Of a stretch of 32,639 nt of DNA, positions 1 to 8,157 are shown in pieces; within the stretch, counting starts at the first letter, position 1; each line of letters starts with the position of its first letter. The notes beneath the pieces were generated by a model. It searched no databases. It saw only the letters and a program-made list of their open reading frames with translations, and was not told the origin of the DNA. The translations under genes were made by a program, and so were the position numbers. Source of the DNA: an uncultured Bacteroidia bacterium (GTDB lineage: Bacteria > Bacteroidota > Bacteroidia > Bacteroidales > F082); NCBI GenBank assembly GCA_913009755.1, contig CAJVWU010000046.1, forward strand, positions 1-32,639. Reading direction: 5' to 3'.

Positions 1-3
1 TTT

Positions 4-69
4 CAAGCAGGAGACGGCATACGAGCTAAAGGAATGTGACTGGAGTTCAGACGTATGCTCTTCCGATCT
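4..69. other. Illumina P7/index adapter (sequencing artefact)
   Basis: This is synthetic library sequence. Bases 4-27 match the P7 flow-cell oligo with two mismatches (positions 11 and 26). Bases 28-35 are an 8-base index (AAAGGAAT). Bases 36-69 match the TruSeq read-2 primer with one mismatch (position 55) and end in CTCTTCCGATCT. Genomic sequence starts at about base 70. The three mismatches look like low-quality read-through bases that the assembler carried into the contig end. Nothing biological should be read from bases 1-69, and the gene running off at base 70 is cut by the artefact rather than by a genomic event. Confidence 0.97.
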
Positions 70-192
70 GGTCAGTATTTCCCGGGGGGCTGCCGGTTCT
101 TCTGCAATATAATTGACCGGGATGTTCAGTTCCTCAAAAAAAGACTGTAGTGCGTAATAAAAAGGTTCGGTTTTAAAAACTTGCAGGTTCAT
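70..192 (-). CDS. N-terminal fragment (41 codons) of a gene downstream of the Abi gene; possible methylase/R-M subunit
   Basis: An ATG at 192 opens a frame that stays open for 41 codons until it meets the adapter at base 70. It begins MNLQVFKTEPFYYALQ and continues with a segment containing ELNIPVNYI. The start lies 10 bases after the stop of the Abi gene on the same strand, so the two are probably co-transcribed. The fragment has no catalytic motif and its family cannot be assigned from sequence. From context only (a PLD-SNF2 helicase two genes upstream), a large Eco57I-type DNA methylase or other restriction-modification subunit is a reasonable guess. It was found by reading the minus strand directly; it is short because the contig ends. 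Confidence 0.6.
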
Positions 193-202
193 TGTTTTTG
201 AT

Positions 203-1105
203 CTATTTATTTGACCATATTTTTTCTTTTTCCCAGCCATGCGGAAACCCCATTTGTTTTAAAGGAATTTCAGGATAATCTGAAATGAGTTTACCGAATT
301 TTAGTTTAAAATGGTTTCCTGGGATAATGGTATTTAGCAAATATAAAACAGCCGTTAGAGCCAGGTACATTTTTCCCTGAGGGAAAGAAGTGTTAATGAT
401 CCAGTCACCTTTTGTCACTTTTGGAAGTTTCATTTTGGCAGGGATTTCCCTGTTCCACAGTCTGCCATGGTGCGCACAGATATTACGGATAACAGATAAT
501 GAATGCATCCAGCTTTCCAATACAAAAGGATGTCCCAGATTGAAATTTTTTGCAATGGTTTTTTTCCCGGGGCCGAGTTTCAGGTTTTCATATATCTTCG
601 ACAGCAATCCCAGACTGGTTATTTCCATTGTCATCCAGGCAGGTGGACGTTTGGGAACAGTGTATTTATCATTGTAATGCCTGATAAAAACTTCATTTGA
701 TCTGGATAACTCTTTGTCAATCATTCTCAGGTCATCGAGAAAATATTTTTGACGACGGAAAAGCTCCGGGTTTTCATACCAGTTGCTTCCGTGATGAATG
801 GAATAATGATAAATGATCTGTGTCCGGAAAGCAATTTCGATGCGTTCGATAGCGTCAAAAACAAGCAGCCTTAATTTTCGGTCAAATAAATAGGTGTTGA
901 GAATCTTATTAAAAGTAACACCTTTGTAAAAAGGGTGGTTAGGATCAGTATTGTCCTGATATGTATAAGTATAGGCACGCAGGCGATAAAGACTAATAAA
1001 GGAAAGATAGCGAAATGTTCTTTTTTCGTCATCAATAATCAATCCTCTTTCTTTTAATGTCTGGATTTGCCGGGCAATGGTCAATGGTGGTTTATTGTAT
1101 TTCAT
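203..1105 (-). CDS. Abi-like HEPN protein (AbiD/AbiF, Abi_2 family)
   Basis: This 300-aa protein has the usual length and layout of the Abi_2 family, abortive-infection proteins that act as HEPN RNases or RNase-like toxins. The N-terminus (KPPLTIARQIQTLKERGLII, then RYLSFISLYRLRAY) is the typical family opening. Two RX4-6H motifs are visible, R94-x5-H100 (RTQIIYH) and R207-x4-H212 (RNICAH), the paired arrangement expected of a HEPN nuclease. The gene lies 135 bases after the helicase stop, has its own promoter-like site and a hairpin-rich leader, and is followed after 10 bases by another gene. It starts at ATG 1105. Family knowledge: AbiF-like proteins have been linked to RNA antitoxins and to Cas13 ancestry. 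The family is clear; the actual target and trigger here are not visible. Confidence 0.88.
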   Translation of the reverse strand: MKYNKPPLTIARQIQTLKERGLIIDDEKRTFRYLSFISLYRLRAYTYTYQDNTDPNHPFYKGVTFNKILNTYLFDRKLRLLVFDAIERIEIAFRTQIIYHYSIHHGSNWYENPELFRRQKYFLDDLRMIDKELSRSNEVFIRHYNDKYTVPKRPPAWMTMEITSLGLLSKIYENLKLGPGKKTIAKNFNLGHPFVLESWMHSLSVIRNICAHHGRLWNREIPAKMKLPKVTKGDWIINTSFPQGKMYLALTAVLYLLNTIIPGNHFKLKFGKLISDYPEIPLKQMGFPHGWEKEKIWSNK

Positions 1106-1112
1106 AAGCCCC

Positions 1113-1182
1113 TGAAAAAAGAAAACCTGCCCTGGTGCGCTGTCCCGATAACTATCGGGGTCGGAAGCGTGGCAAGTCTTAT
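1113..1182 (-). ncRNA. Candidate structured leader / small RNA upstream of the Abi gene
   Basis: Downstream of the promoter-like site at 1189-1218, the minus-strand transcript would begin near 1182 and fold into nested stems: TGCC/GGCA (1171-1174 with 1128-1131), CGCT/AGCG (1166-1169 with 1138-1141), and a strong apical hairpin CCCGAT/ATCGGG (7 bp counted with the A-T closing pair, 1144-1159). Directly after it the RNA would carry a U-rich run (complement of 1115-1125), as an intrinsic terminator would. It ends about 8 bases before the Abi start codon. Possible roles are an attenuator, an antitoxin RNA for the HEPN protein, or simply a dispersed palindromic repeat in the leader. The fold is by eye only. 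Confidence 0.4.
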
Positions 1183-1188
1183 TGATTG

Positions 1189-1218
1189 CAAAAGTAATAT
1201 AAAATTTATGTTTTTCAA
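1189..1218 (-). promoter_or_regulatory. Bacteroidota-type promoter for the Abi gene
   Basis: On the minus strand TTG (1218-1216) is followed by exactly 19 bases and then TACTTTTG (1196-1189), which fits the -33 TTTG / -7 TAnnTTTG consensus. The predicted start is near 1182, giving a leader of about 77 bases. The Abi gene can thus be expressed apart from the helicase. Confidence 0.6.
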
Positions 1219-1240
1219 CATGTTATATAAAATATTTTAT

Positions 1241-4200
1241 TTAATTCACCAGAAACCAGGTGATCAGGTCAAAATTATCCGTATTGTATTTGTCGCTTAC
1301 TTTTTCATTCTCTTTGATCCGTTTCAAAGCTGATCTGTCACCCGTTTTAAGTTTTGCTAACAGGTCTTTGGCTTCTTTCCCCATTTTCTTTTTGATCGTA
1401 CCGTCTTCCTGTTTTTCTTCTTCCACCGCTTGTGCCGTCAACCAGTTTTCAATAGCTGTCACCAAAGGCCTGATAGCTTCTTTTTCTCCCCTGTCAATTT
1501 TATCAGGGACAAATCTTGCTTTTTCTTTGTGCCGTGTAAGCGCATCCAACACTTCCTTTTGGTTCATCAGGACGGGATGGCCTTTCATATCAATGTAGAA
1601 CAGGTCAAATGATTGGTATTTGTATTCTCTGGCTTTAGGTGGTTTGGCAGGATATCCCAACAAAGCAATGATACCTTTTTCAGGACATATCTCTTTATCT
1701 CCGATGAACCCGGTATAAACCCCTTTGGGCATTTTCAAATACTTCTGTTTATTTGCATTGAATTCTCCCAGCAAATCCTGACGATATTTTTCAAGAGAGA
1801 GGTCGTCAAACCCAAGTCCCTGTTCGCTTATTTCAATATCATCCCAGGAAGTTTGCATTTGTTCCAGCATACGTGCTTTCATTTTGTTCTCGAAATTTTC
1901 ATCTTCAGCCATTTCCCTGAATGTATCCGAAAATTCAAGCTGAACTTCCGAGCCAGCCAGCTTCATAGCTGCCATCCGTTGTTCAATTCTTCCTTGCAGG
2001 TTCAAATAAGTGTTGATATTATTTGATGGCCAGAAGTTAATTCCGAAAATCCATTTATTTGGTGAACCAAGCCGGTCAATACGTCCCATTCGCTGAATAA
2101 CTCTTACCGGGTTCCAGTGAATATCATAGTTAATGACCATATCGGCATCCTGCAGGTTTTGCCCTTCACTTAAAGCATCAGTTGCAATAAGCAGATCGAT
2201 GGGGTTTTGGATTTTTTGATAGGTTTTCTCATGATTATCGGCTACCCACTTAATCCACTCTTCATATTTTTCCTGTTCTGACAGTGTTTTAGAACCCGGT
2301 TCAAAGTCCCATTCTTTTTCATTAAAAAGTTTAGTGTAAGGAGCGAATCTTTCCAGGATAGATTCAAAATATTTTGTTTCAGTATCGCTTTCATCCGTTT
2401 TAGATCCTGTTCCGCTGACCAGAGCCATTTTATCAAACCCCCGTGCTTTTAACTGGTTGAAAAGATATTCGGCAGTATCGCGATAAACAGTGAAAATAAC
2501 CACTTTTTGATTATTGTTGTTATTGCCTGATTTTCTTTTGGCTTTTATCTTTTCGATCAATACCTGTAATTTGTCATCGGCGCTTTTGTGATTATCTGGT
2601 TTGATGATTTCTTCATTCATTGCGTTACTAAAACGTTGCAAATTCGCCAGTAAATGATCGAGGGAATCAATGTCCTTTTTTAAATCCCGTTTATACCAAT
2701 CCAGATTGCCGGCTTCGTCAATATCCTTTATATTGATTTTTCGTTTTTTCCCCAAAGTAAATTCAATTTCCTCCGGAATATCTTCTTCATCAAACATCTC
2801 TGCTTCCGGTTCCACATCAAGAATATCTGTTTCCTTATTTTCTTCAAAAGCTTTAATTTTATTCAATGCATTTTGATGATGGTTGAGTATTTTTTCAACT
2901 GTTGATTTAAACGAATACCATGAGGATTCCAGTCTTTTAACCATTAAAATGTACATCATCTTTACCAGGAATCGGTCTCTTTGGACTTCGTCCTCAATGG
3001 CTGATATTTCTGTTTCCCCTCTGGCTTTTGCAAACGCTTTTTTTCTTTTCTCTTCCCAGGTTTCGGCATAAAATGCAGGTTGATACCCTGATAACATCGG
3101 AGGAAAATGCTCAAATAACTCTTCAAAGCTTTCAAAGTTACCCAATTCGTTGGGTGTAACAAAAATATTATCGGGTTTTGCTTTTTCAGGAAAGATCAAC
3201 CCCGTTTGTTGTCCTTCAATCATAGACCGTGTGCGGGCAACAGTGAGAGAGTCTGTTAAAGTAAAGAAACTTGCAGGAAGCTTTTTGATAAACTCCCCGA
3301 TCCGAGGATTGTGTTCATCACGCCAATCATTAAAAGCTTTTTGGGCTGCCCTGAAACTATAGTCAATGTTTTTTATGCCAAGTGTTTCGTAAAATCCCTG
3401 GGTATCGCCTTTGACAATCAGCTTAAATTGATTTCGTATGTCTATTAATGAATTATTTATCGGGGTAGCTGATAACATCAAAACTTTTATGTCTTCATTC
3501 TTTTTTAATATTTGGTCCACAAGAAACTCATATCTTTTCGATTTGGAATTTCTCAGATTATGACTTTCATCAATCACAAACAATTTAGGTTTGTCGTTTG
3601 TAAAGAACTTGTCAGCCCGATCATTATATTTTTCCATACGCTCCGGTTGCAAATCCGTATGAAAACGTATGAAATAATCAAACTGATCTTTTTCAAACCT
3701 GGATTCCTGATGTTTTTTGTACCGGTTCCAGTTGTGTTGCAATTTCTTTGGACATATCAAAATGATCTCTCTGCCTTGTTGCTGAAAGAATTTCATTATA
3801 GCTAATGCTGTCCAGGTTTTTCCAAGACCGACAGCATCGGCCAAAATAGCGCCATTGTATTTTTGAAGCATTTTTATCAAGCTTAATGCCCCCTTTTGTT
3901 GAAATTCGTAAAGAGAATGATAAATGACAGAGTTTTCAAGCCGGCCAACCTGCCGGTTAAATTCAGGATCACTAAGATCTTGTAAAATCTGACTGCCAAA
4001 CAGCTCAAAAAGAACCTTATAATATAAATCTTTAGGTGTATATTTTACGAAAATCCTTTCAATTTCTTCAATCAGATATTCTTTAAAAGGCTTTTTATAT
4101 TTTTTGCCATTTTCATCAATCAGGGTTTTTTCTTTATGAGCCTGCTTCTTTTTCCATAGATCATTAAACCATTGCGCAAGTTCTTTGTATTGATTATTAT

Positions 4201-4672
4201 TTCCTGTTTCAGCAATATTCAGTTCAACATTATTGGTTGTTTTCAATCCTATTCCCGCTTCAGTTAAATTTGAACTTCCGGTAATAAAATAAATATTTCT
4301 CTCATCTTTATTTTTTGGACTAAACAGGTACACTTTTGCGTGACAAAAGTTTGGTTCCAGGGTTTTTGCCACAACTTTATCCTGCTTAAGAAATTCAACA
4401 GCTTCTTTAGCCAATCTGCTCAATTCCAAAGCGGCTTCAATTGTAATATTTTCATTAAGCAAATCAAGCGTTCTGTCGTTAACAGCTTCAATATTTACGA
4501 TATCACCAAGAATAAAACGAAATTGACCTATTTTTTCATTGACATTAAATGAAAGATAGGCAAGTGCTCCAACTGTGAAATAACCTGTAACGATATCAAG
4601 TTTTCCTTCCTCAGTGTATTTTGAAATCCATTCGTGAACTTTTAGATTTTTATTTTCGTTATCTAATATCAT
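1241..4672 (-). CDS. PLD-like nuclease domain fused to SNF2-family helicase (defence-type)
   Basis: This 1143-aa protein has an N-terminal phospholipase-D-like domain with a single HKD-type site (H111-A-K113, then G132-S-S-N135), followed by a superfamily 2 SNF2-type helicase. Helicase motifs are GLGKT at 282-286 (Walker A), DESH at 368-371 (motif II), SATP at 401-404 (motif III), ATDALSEGQNL at 830-840 (motif V) and QRMGRIDR at 860-867 (motif VI). A 400-residue insert between the two RecA lobes includes an acidic stretch near 610-640. Proteins of this plan occur in DNA defence loci such as restriction-modification and DISARM-like systems, where they translocate on and cut or remodel foreign DNA. 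Here it heads a minus-strand set with an Abi gene and a truncated third gene. The gene is visibly more AT-rich than the metabolic genes to its right, which suggests transfer. Start is ATG 4672, close behind a good promoter. The exact system type is unknown. Confidence 0.88.
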   Translation of the reverse strand: MILDNENKNLKVHEWISKYTEEGKLDIVTGYFTVGALAYLSFNVNEKIGQFRFILGDIVNIEAVNDRTLDLLNENITIEAALELSRLAKEAVEFLKQDKVVAKTLEPNFCHAKVYLFSPKNKDERNIYFITGSSNLTEAGIGLKTTNNVELNIAETGNNNQYKELAQWFNDLWKKKQAHKEKTLIDENGKKYKKPFKEYLIEEIERIFVKYTPKDLYYKVLFELFGSQILQDLSDPEFNRQVGRLENSVIYHSLYEFQQKGALSLIKMLQKYNGAILADAVGLGKTWTALAIMKFFQQQGREIILICPKKLQHNWNRYKKHQESRFEKDQFDYFIRFHTDLQPERMEKYNDRADKFFTNDKPKLFVIDESHNLRNSKSKRYEFLVDQILKKNEDIKVLMLSATPINNSLIDIRNQFKLIVKGDTQGFYETLGIKNIDYSFRAAQKAFNDWRDEHNPRIGEFIKKLPASFFTLTDSLTVARTRSMIEGQQTGLIFPEKAKPDNIFVTPNELGNFESFEELFEHFPPMLSGYQPAFYAETWEEKRKKAFAKARGETEISAIEDEVQRDRFLVKMMYILMVKRLESSWYSFKSTVEKILNHHQNALNKIKAFEENKETDILDVEPEAEMFDEEDIPEEIEFTLGKKRKINIKDIDEAGNLDWYKRDLKKDIDSLDHLLANLQRFSNAMNEEIIKPDNHKSADDKLQVLIEKIKAKRKSGNNNNNQKVVIFTVYRDTAEYLFNQLKARGFDKMALVSGTGSKTDESDTETKYFESILERFAPYTKLFNEKEWDFEPGSKTLSEQEKYEEWIKWVADNHEKTYQKIQNPIDLLIATDALSEGQNLQDADMVINYDIHWNPVRVIQRMGRIDRLGSPNKWIFGINFWPSNNINTYLNLQGRIEQRMAAMKLAGSEVQLEFSDTFREMAEDENFENKMKARMLEQMQTSWDDIEISEQGLGFDDLSLEKYRQDLLGEFNANKQKYLKMPKGVYTGFIGDKEICPEKGIIALLGYPAKPPKAREYKYQSFDLFYIDMKGHPVLMNQKEVLDALTRHKEKARFVPDKIDRGEKEAIRPLVTAIENWLTAQAVEEEKQEDGTIKKKMGKEAKDLLAKLKTGDRSALKRIKENEKVSDKYNTDNFDLITWFLVN

Positions 4673-4711
4673 TTTTATCTGTTTCAGTTTTAGTTAATGT
4701 CTTAGAGTCAA

Positions 4712-4741
4712 CAAATTTAAAATAAATGTATCATATTTCAA
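4712..4741 (-). promoter_or_regulatory. Bacteroidota-type promoter for the helicase gene
   Basis: Minus-strand TTG (4741-4739), a 19-base spacer, then TAAATTTG (4719-4712) matches the -33/-7 consensus with the same spacing as the Abi promoter. Transcription would begin near 4704, about 30 bases before the ATG at 4672. Confidence 0.65.
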
Positions 4742-4782
4742 TGTAAACAATCATTGTCTAGTTTTTTGCTGTGGAAAGGAAA

Positions 4783-4844
4783 ATTAAGCTCTTTTGGTTT
4801 TTTCGGGTTTGACTGTGTGTCGGCAAAAACCAAAAGTGCTTAAT
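4783..4844. repeat. 20-bp inverted repeat (long hairpin)
   Basis: The arms 4783-4802 and 4825-4844 are complementary at 19 of 20 positions (the only mismatch involves the T at 4790), with a 22-base loop. The outer end reads ATTAAGC and the inner part CTTTTGGTTTTT. It lies upstream of the helicase promoter and outside any gene. No T-run follows either side in a way that would make a standard terminator. It could be a remnant end of an element or a boundary structure. Confidence 0.75.
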
Positions 4845-5265
4845 GTGCGGTGGCATTCTATCCCTTTTATTTGTAACAAAATTTTCAATCAATGTTCTTT
4901 TTTTTCGGCTTATTGGCAACTTCTTATCTGTTCAACTTTTCTGTATATGCCAAACACCCTTCTTTCGGATACACAAACCTTTTGTGGCTTATATTTAAAA
5001 TTCATCAATATTTCCGAAATGATCAAATGAAACAGCATGGCAGATTAATGTTGGCGTATTTACACATCAAATGTAAAAATATATTCAATGCAGGTGTATA
5101 CACAACTTTTAATTTTTACAAATATTCAGCCCATCTCATTCAGTCTATCTAGGGAAATGGCCGGTCTTTTCTTTTTGCCTGGGTTTTCTTTTTCAACGGG
5201 CTCGTAAAAGAAAATGAAGTAGCTGTGGCCGTTTAAATGAAAGAATATTGCCCCGGATAAATCTG
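4845..5265. other. Gene-free AT-rich intergenic DNA
   Basis: With the flanking promoter and repeat regions, this is a 622-base gap between the divergent helicase and glutamine synthetase genes. The short open frames here lack a recognisable start context, family similarity or normal composition. No tRNA cloverleaf, CRISPR or transposase was seen. It may mark the edge of the acquired defence block. Confidence 0.6.
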
Positions 5266-5273
5266 TATGTTTG
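5266..5273 (+). promoter_or_regulatory. -7 promoter box for the glutamine synthetase gene
   Basis: TATGTTTG matches TAnnTTTG and ends 21 bases before the ATG. No good -33 TTTG lies at the ideal 19-base spacing, so it is a half-supported promoter. GGAAAG just before the ATG could serve as a weak ribosome site. Confidence 0.45.
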
Positions 5274-5294
5274 CATTTTTAAAAATCAGGAAAG

Positions 5295-6797
5295 ATGAAG
5301 AATACACTTTCGATGAATCCGAACCCGATTGTTCAGTACCTGAACAAACATCCGGAACAACTGACAAAGGAAGATTTAATCCGGTTCATTGAAGACCATG
5401 ATATTGAGATGATCAACTTCAGGTATGCCGGCTGGGATGGCCGGTTGAAGACCCTGAATTTTGTGATCAACAGCCATGAGCATCTCGACAATATCCTTAC
5501 AGCCGGTGAACGCGTTGACGGTTCCAGTCTTTTTCCTTTTGTTGAAACCGGTTCCAGTGATTTATACGTCATTCCCCGTTACAAGACCGCTTTCGTAAAC
5601 CCGTTTGCCAAGGTGCCCACACTGGATATTCTTTGTGCCTATTACGACCGGAACGGCAATGCCATGGAAGGATCGCCCGAAAGCATCCTGAAAAAAGCCG
5701 GCGACACTTTTAAAAAGGTTACGGGTTTTAAATTTGAGGCCATGGGCGAACTGGAATATTACATCATCAGCGAAGATGACGGCCTTTTTAAAGCGGATGA
5801 CCAGAAAGGGTATCATGAATCATCGCCTTTTTCCAAATGGAACAATTTCAGGACCCATGCCATGAAGCTGATTGCCGAATCCGGAGGCATTATCAAATAC
5901 GGGCACTCGGAAGTGGGTAACTTTACCAAAGAAGGCAAAGTGTTTGAACAAAATGAAATTGAGTTCCTGCCCTGTCCGGTTGAAGATGCTGCCGACCAGC
6001 TGCTGATTGCCAAATGGATCATCCGCACCCTGGCATATCAATATGGGGTTACGGTGACTTTTGCACCGAAGGTCACGGTGGGTAAAGCCGGGAGCGGGCT
6101 GCACATCCACACCCGCGTGATGAAAGACGGCAAAAACCTGATGACCCAAGATGGCAAATTAAGCGATGTTGCCAAAAAAGCCATTGCCGGTTATATGGAA
6201 CTGGCGCCTTCGCTGACGGCATTCGGTAATTTAAACCCGACTTCCTATTTCCGGCTTGTGCCACACCAGGAAGCCCCCACAAATATTTGCTGGGGCGACC
6301 GCAACCGGTCGGTGCTTGTGCGCGTCCCCCTGGGCTGGTCAACGCCTTCCAATATGGTTCATTCGGTCAACCCGCAGGAAAGCGGCGACATTGTTGACTT
6401 TTCCGATAAACAAACCGTCGAGTTCCGTTGCCCAGACGGCTCGGCAGATATTTATCTGTTGCTGGCCGGTCTTACCGTTGCGGCACGGCATGGTTTTGAA
6501 ATGAAAAATGCCCTTGATGTGGCTGAGAAAACCTATGTTGATGTCAATATCTTTGAAAAAGAAAACAAAGACAGGCAATCGCAACTGGACAAGCTCCCTT
6601 CATCGTGTGTGGATTCGGCTGACCGGCTTTTGCAACAGGCAGACATTTACCGGCAATACAATGTGTTTCCGGAATATGTCCTGAAATATCATGCTGATAT
6701 GCTCAAAGCTTTCCGCGACAAAGGCCTCATCGCCAAAATCCAGGATGACGATGAACAGGTGATGGAACTGGTCACCAAACATTTTTATTGCGGTTGA
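5295..6797 (+). CDS. glnA: Glutamine synthetase (type I-like)
   Basis: This 500-aa enzyme joins ammonia to glutamate using ATP. An N-terminal beta-grasp region (about 30-110, with RVDGSSLFPF at 73-82) is followed by the catalytic domain. Active-site landmarks are the metal-binding ELEYY (E152, E154), GSGLHIH at 266-272 (metal-ligand His270), the ATP/glutamate site NRSVLVRVP at 337-345, and the PDGSAD stretch near the C-terminus. It is somewhat longer than classic GSI (about 470 aa), as is usual for Bacteroidota GSI-like enzymes. No NLYDL-type adenylylation tyrosine motif is seen (the region reads KTYVDVN), so adenylylation control is unlikely. It is monocistronic, bounded by two hairpins downstream. 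A related gamma-glutamyl ligase is possible but less likely given the conserved metal and ATP motifs. Confidence 0.88.
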   Translation: MKNTLSMNPNPIVQYLNKHPEQLTKEDLIRFIEDHDIEMINFRYAGWDGRLKTLNFVINSHEHLDNILTAGERVDGSSLFPFVETGSSDLYVIPRYKTAFVNPFAKVPTLDILCAYYDRNGNAMEGSPESILKKAGDTFKKVTGFKFEAMGELEYYIISEDDGLFKADDQKGYHESSPFSKWNNFRTHAMKLIAESGGIIKYGHSEVGNFTKEGKVFEQNEIEFLPCPVEDAADQLLIAKWIIRTLAYQYGVTVTFAPKVTVGKAGSGLHIHTRVMKDGKNLMTQDGKLSDVAKKAIAGYMELAPSLTAFGNLNPTSYFRLVPHQEAPTNICWGDRNRSVLVRVPLGWSTPSNMVHSVNPQESGDIVDFSDKQTVEFRCPDGSADIYLLLAGLTVAARHGFEMKNALDVAEKTYVDVNIFEKENKDRQSQLDKLPSSCVDSADRLLQQADIYRQYNVFPEYVLKYHADMLKAFRDKGLIAKIQDDDEQVMELVTKHFYCG

Positions 6798-6818
6798 TAT
6801 TGGAATCAATTCCAATAT
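6797..6818. repeat. Perfect palindrome at the end of the glutamine synthetase gene
   Basis: ATATTGGAAT, CA, ATTCCAATAT: 10-bp arms with a 2-base centre, starting at the last base of the stop codon. It forms a tandem hairpin pair with the terminator at 6832 between two convergent genes. Confidence 0.75.
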
Positions 6819-6831
6819 TATTATCATAATT

Positions 6832-6859
6832 CCGGATTTTAATCCGGTTTTACCTTTTT
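6832..6859 (+). terminator. Intrinsic terminator after the glutamine synthetase gene
   Basis: CCGGATT/AATCCGG (6832-6847) forms a short stem followed by TTTTACCTTTTT. It sits 35 bases after the stop and faces a convergent gene. Confidence 0.65.
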
Positions 6860-6905
6860 GAAAATCAGACGAACAATAAAGCCGGAAGATAAAATGTAAC
6901 GCCTC

Positions 6906-7961
6906 TTAATCAATTACTTTATATTTCTTTTCTTTTCTGAACACCCTCCGCAACCAGACAGGTAGTACGGCAGCCCCGATGAATAGATAAGGGTAATAGG
7001 AGATCAGCCGCCAGAGGATAGCCAGGGGCACTGTCCATGATGGGTCGGGAATAAAATCACCGAGAAAATCAGTAAAGATGTATTCGGCAATGCCACTCCC
7101 CCCCGGTGTGGGACTGATCAGCAAAATGATCCACATACTCAGTTGCCGGCCATAAATAAGGAACTGGTCCCAAAGGGTGTATCGCTGATAAAAAAAGGCC
7201 ATCAACAGAAAATTAACAACCCAGTAGCGGCCTGTCCAGGCAAAAATAGTGGCCACGGAACTTTTTAACCAGTAAGAAAACGGTTTCCCTTTCAATTCAC
7301 GGGAAGTACGTATTAACTGGTTAGCCGACTTGCGGGCCCGCATCCGCCACCTGACCAAAATAGGAAAAAGAAACACCCATGAAATAAATGATTTAAAGAT
7401 GTGGGGGTTGATAAACAGGGCATAAGCCAAAAAAAGCGTATAGATCAAAATGATGATATACCCACCTAAAAATGCATAGGTAATTTCCACTATCCTGGCC
7501 GACTCGGGTGGGAAGATGTTGTTTCCGTATATCGCATAAACCAACGGAACAGACAGGATGAAGAACATCTCATCCAGAAAAATAGCCGTTAGAACCACTG
7601 CAGTACTTTTCCCCAGGGTGATGCCTTCTTTGTGAAGGAAAAAAATAGCCGGCCCCGTACCCCCGACTACCGATGGGGAAATTGCCGAACTGAACTCCCA
7701 CAACATGATCACGTTGAACGCCTGTTTCCAGTTCATCCGGTTATCGGTAAGGACAATGATGCGGTACATATAGGAAACATCGCGGACAACCATCATCAGG
7801 ATGGCAATAAAAAGAAAGAACAGGACGTGCCAGGTAAATTTGACAAAAGAAAAACTTTCCGTGTTAAAGTTCTTATAAAGCAACAGTCCGCTTGCCAATA
7901 ATCCGATAAGAATAGGCCAAATAATCCTGCGGGGGCGCAAACTGTTGATGATCTTGTCCAA
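6906..7961 (-). CDS. Flippase-like integral membrane protein (LPG synthase TM / UPF0104 family)
   Basis: This 351-aa protein is almost entirely hydrophobic, with about seven or eight membrane spans and a basic N-terminus (PRRIIWP). The stretch FSSAISPSVVGGTGPAIFFL (about 90-109) and the later SPTPGGSGIAEY segment (about 283-294) are the two signature glycine/proline loops of the lysylphosphatidylglycerol-synthase transmembrane family (YbhN/AglD-like). No catalytic synthase domain is attached, so lipid or glycolipid flipping is more likely than aminoacyl-lipid synthesis. The frame begins with TTG at 7961; no in-frame ATG lies between this codon and the upstream stop, and the next Met is after the first membrane span, so TTG is probably the true start. 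It is convergent with the glutamine synthetase gene and divergent from hsp20. Substrate unknown. Confidence 0.85.
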   Translation of the reverse strand: MDKIINSLRPRRIIWPILIGLLASGLLLYKNFNTESFSFVKFTWHVLFFLFIAILMMVVRDVSYMYRIIVLTDNRMNWKQAFNVIMLWEFSSAISPSVVGGTGPAIFFLHKEGITLGKSTAVVLTAIFLDEMFFILSVPLVYAIYGNNIFPPESARIVEITYAFLGGYIIILIYTLFLAYALFINPHIFKSFISWVFLFPILVRWRMRARKSANQLIRTSRELKGKPFSYWLKSSVATIFAWTGRYWVVNFLLMAFFYQRYTLWDQFLIYGRQLSMWIILLISPTPGGSGIAEYIFTDFLGDFIPDPSWTVPLAILWRLISYYPYLFIGAAVLPVWLRRVFRKEKKYKVID

Positions 7962-8039
7962 GAATCCGTGGTTTAGGCGGCTAAATTACAAAACATCATG
8001 GTGATGCATTGTCAAAAAAATATTAAAATAACAGACGTA

Positions 8040-8076
8040 TTGACAGCGTAATGTTTTATTAAGTGTCATATTGACA
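8040..8076 (+). promoter_or_regulatory. Candidate promoter/operator of hsp20: repeated TTGACA and TGTCA-TAT-TGACA palindrome
   Basis: TTGACA occurs at 8040-8045 and 8071-8076, and TGTCATATTGACA (8064-8076) is a perfect 5-bp-arm palindrome with a 3-base spacer. It lies about 95 bases before the hsp20 ATG. This looks like a repressor or stress-regulator site, or a -35-like element; the binding protein is unknown. Confidence 0.4.
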
Positions 8077-8157
8077 GATATTTAACAATATATTCCCGGT
8101 GGAACAAGATTTGAAAAACAAAAGCAGGAAACAAATAAATCATTAACAATAATAAAA

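Noticed and set aside
4794-5152. Two overlapping small plus-strand frames in the gene desert
   Set aside because: Aromatic-rich translations typical of AT-rich noncoding DNA, one begins inside an inverted repeat, no start context.
4845-5265. Degenerate integron attC-like site in the gene desert
   Set aside because: Some GTCGGC/GGCA-like fragments are present, but no proper core sites or integrase could be found.
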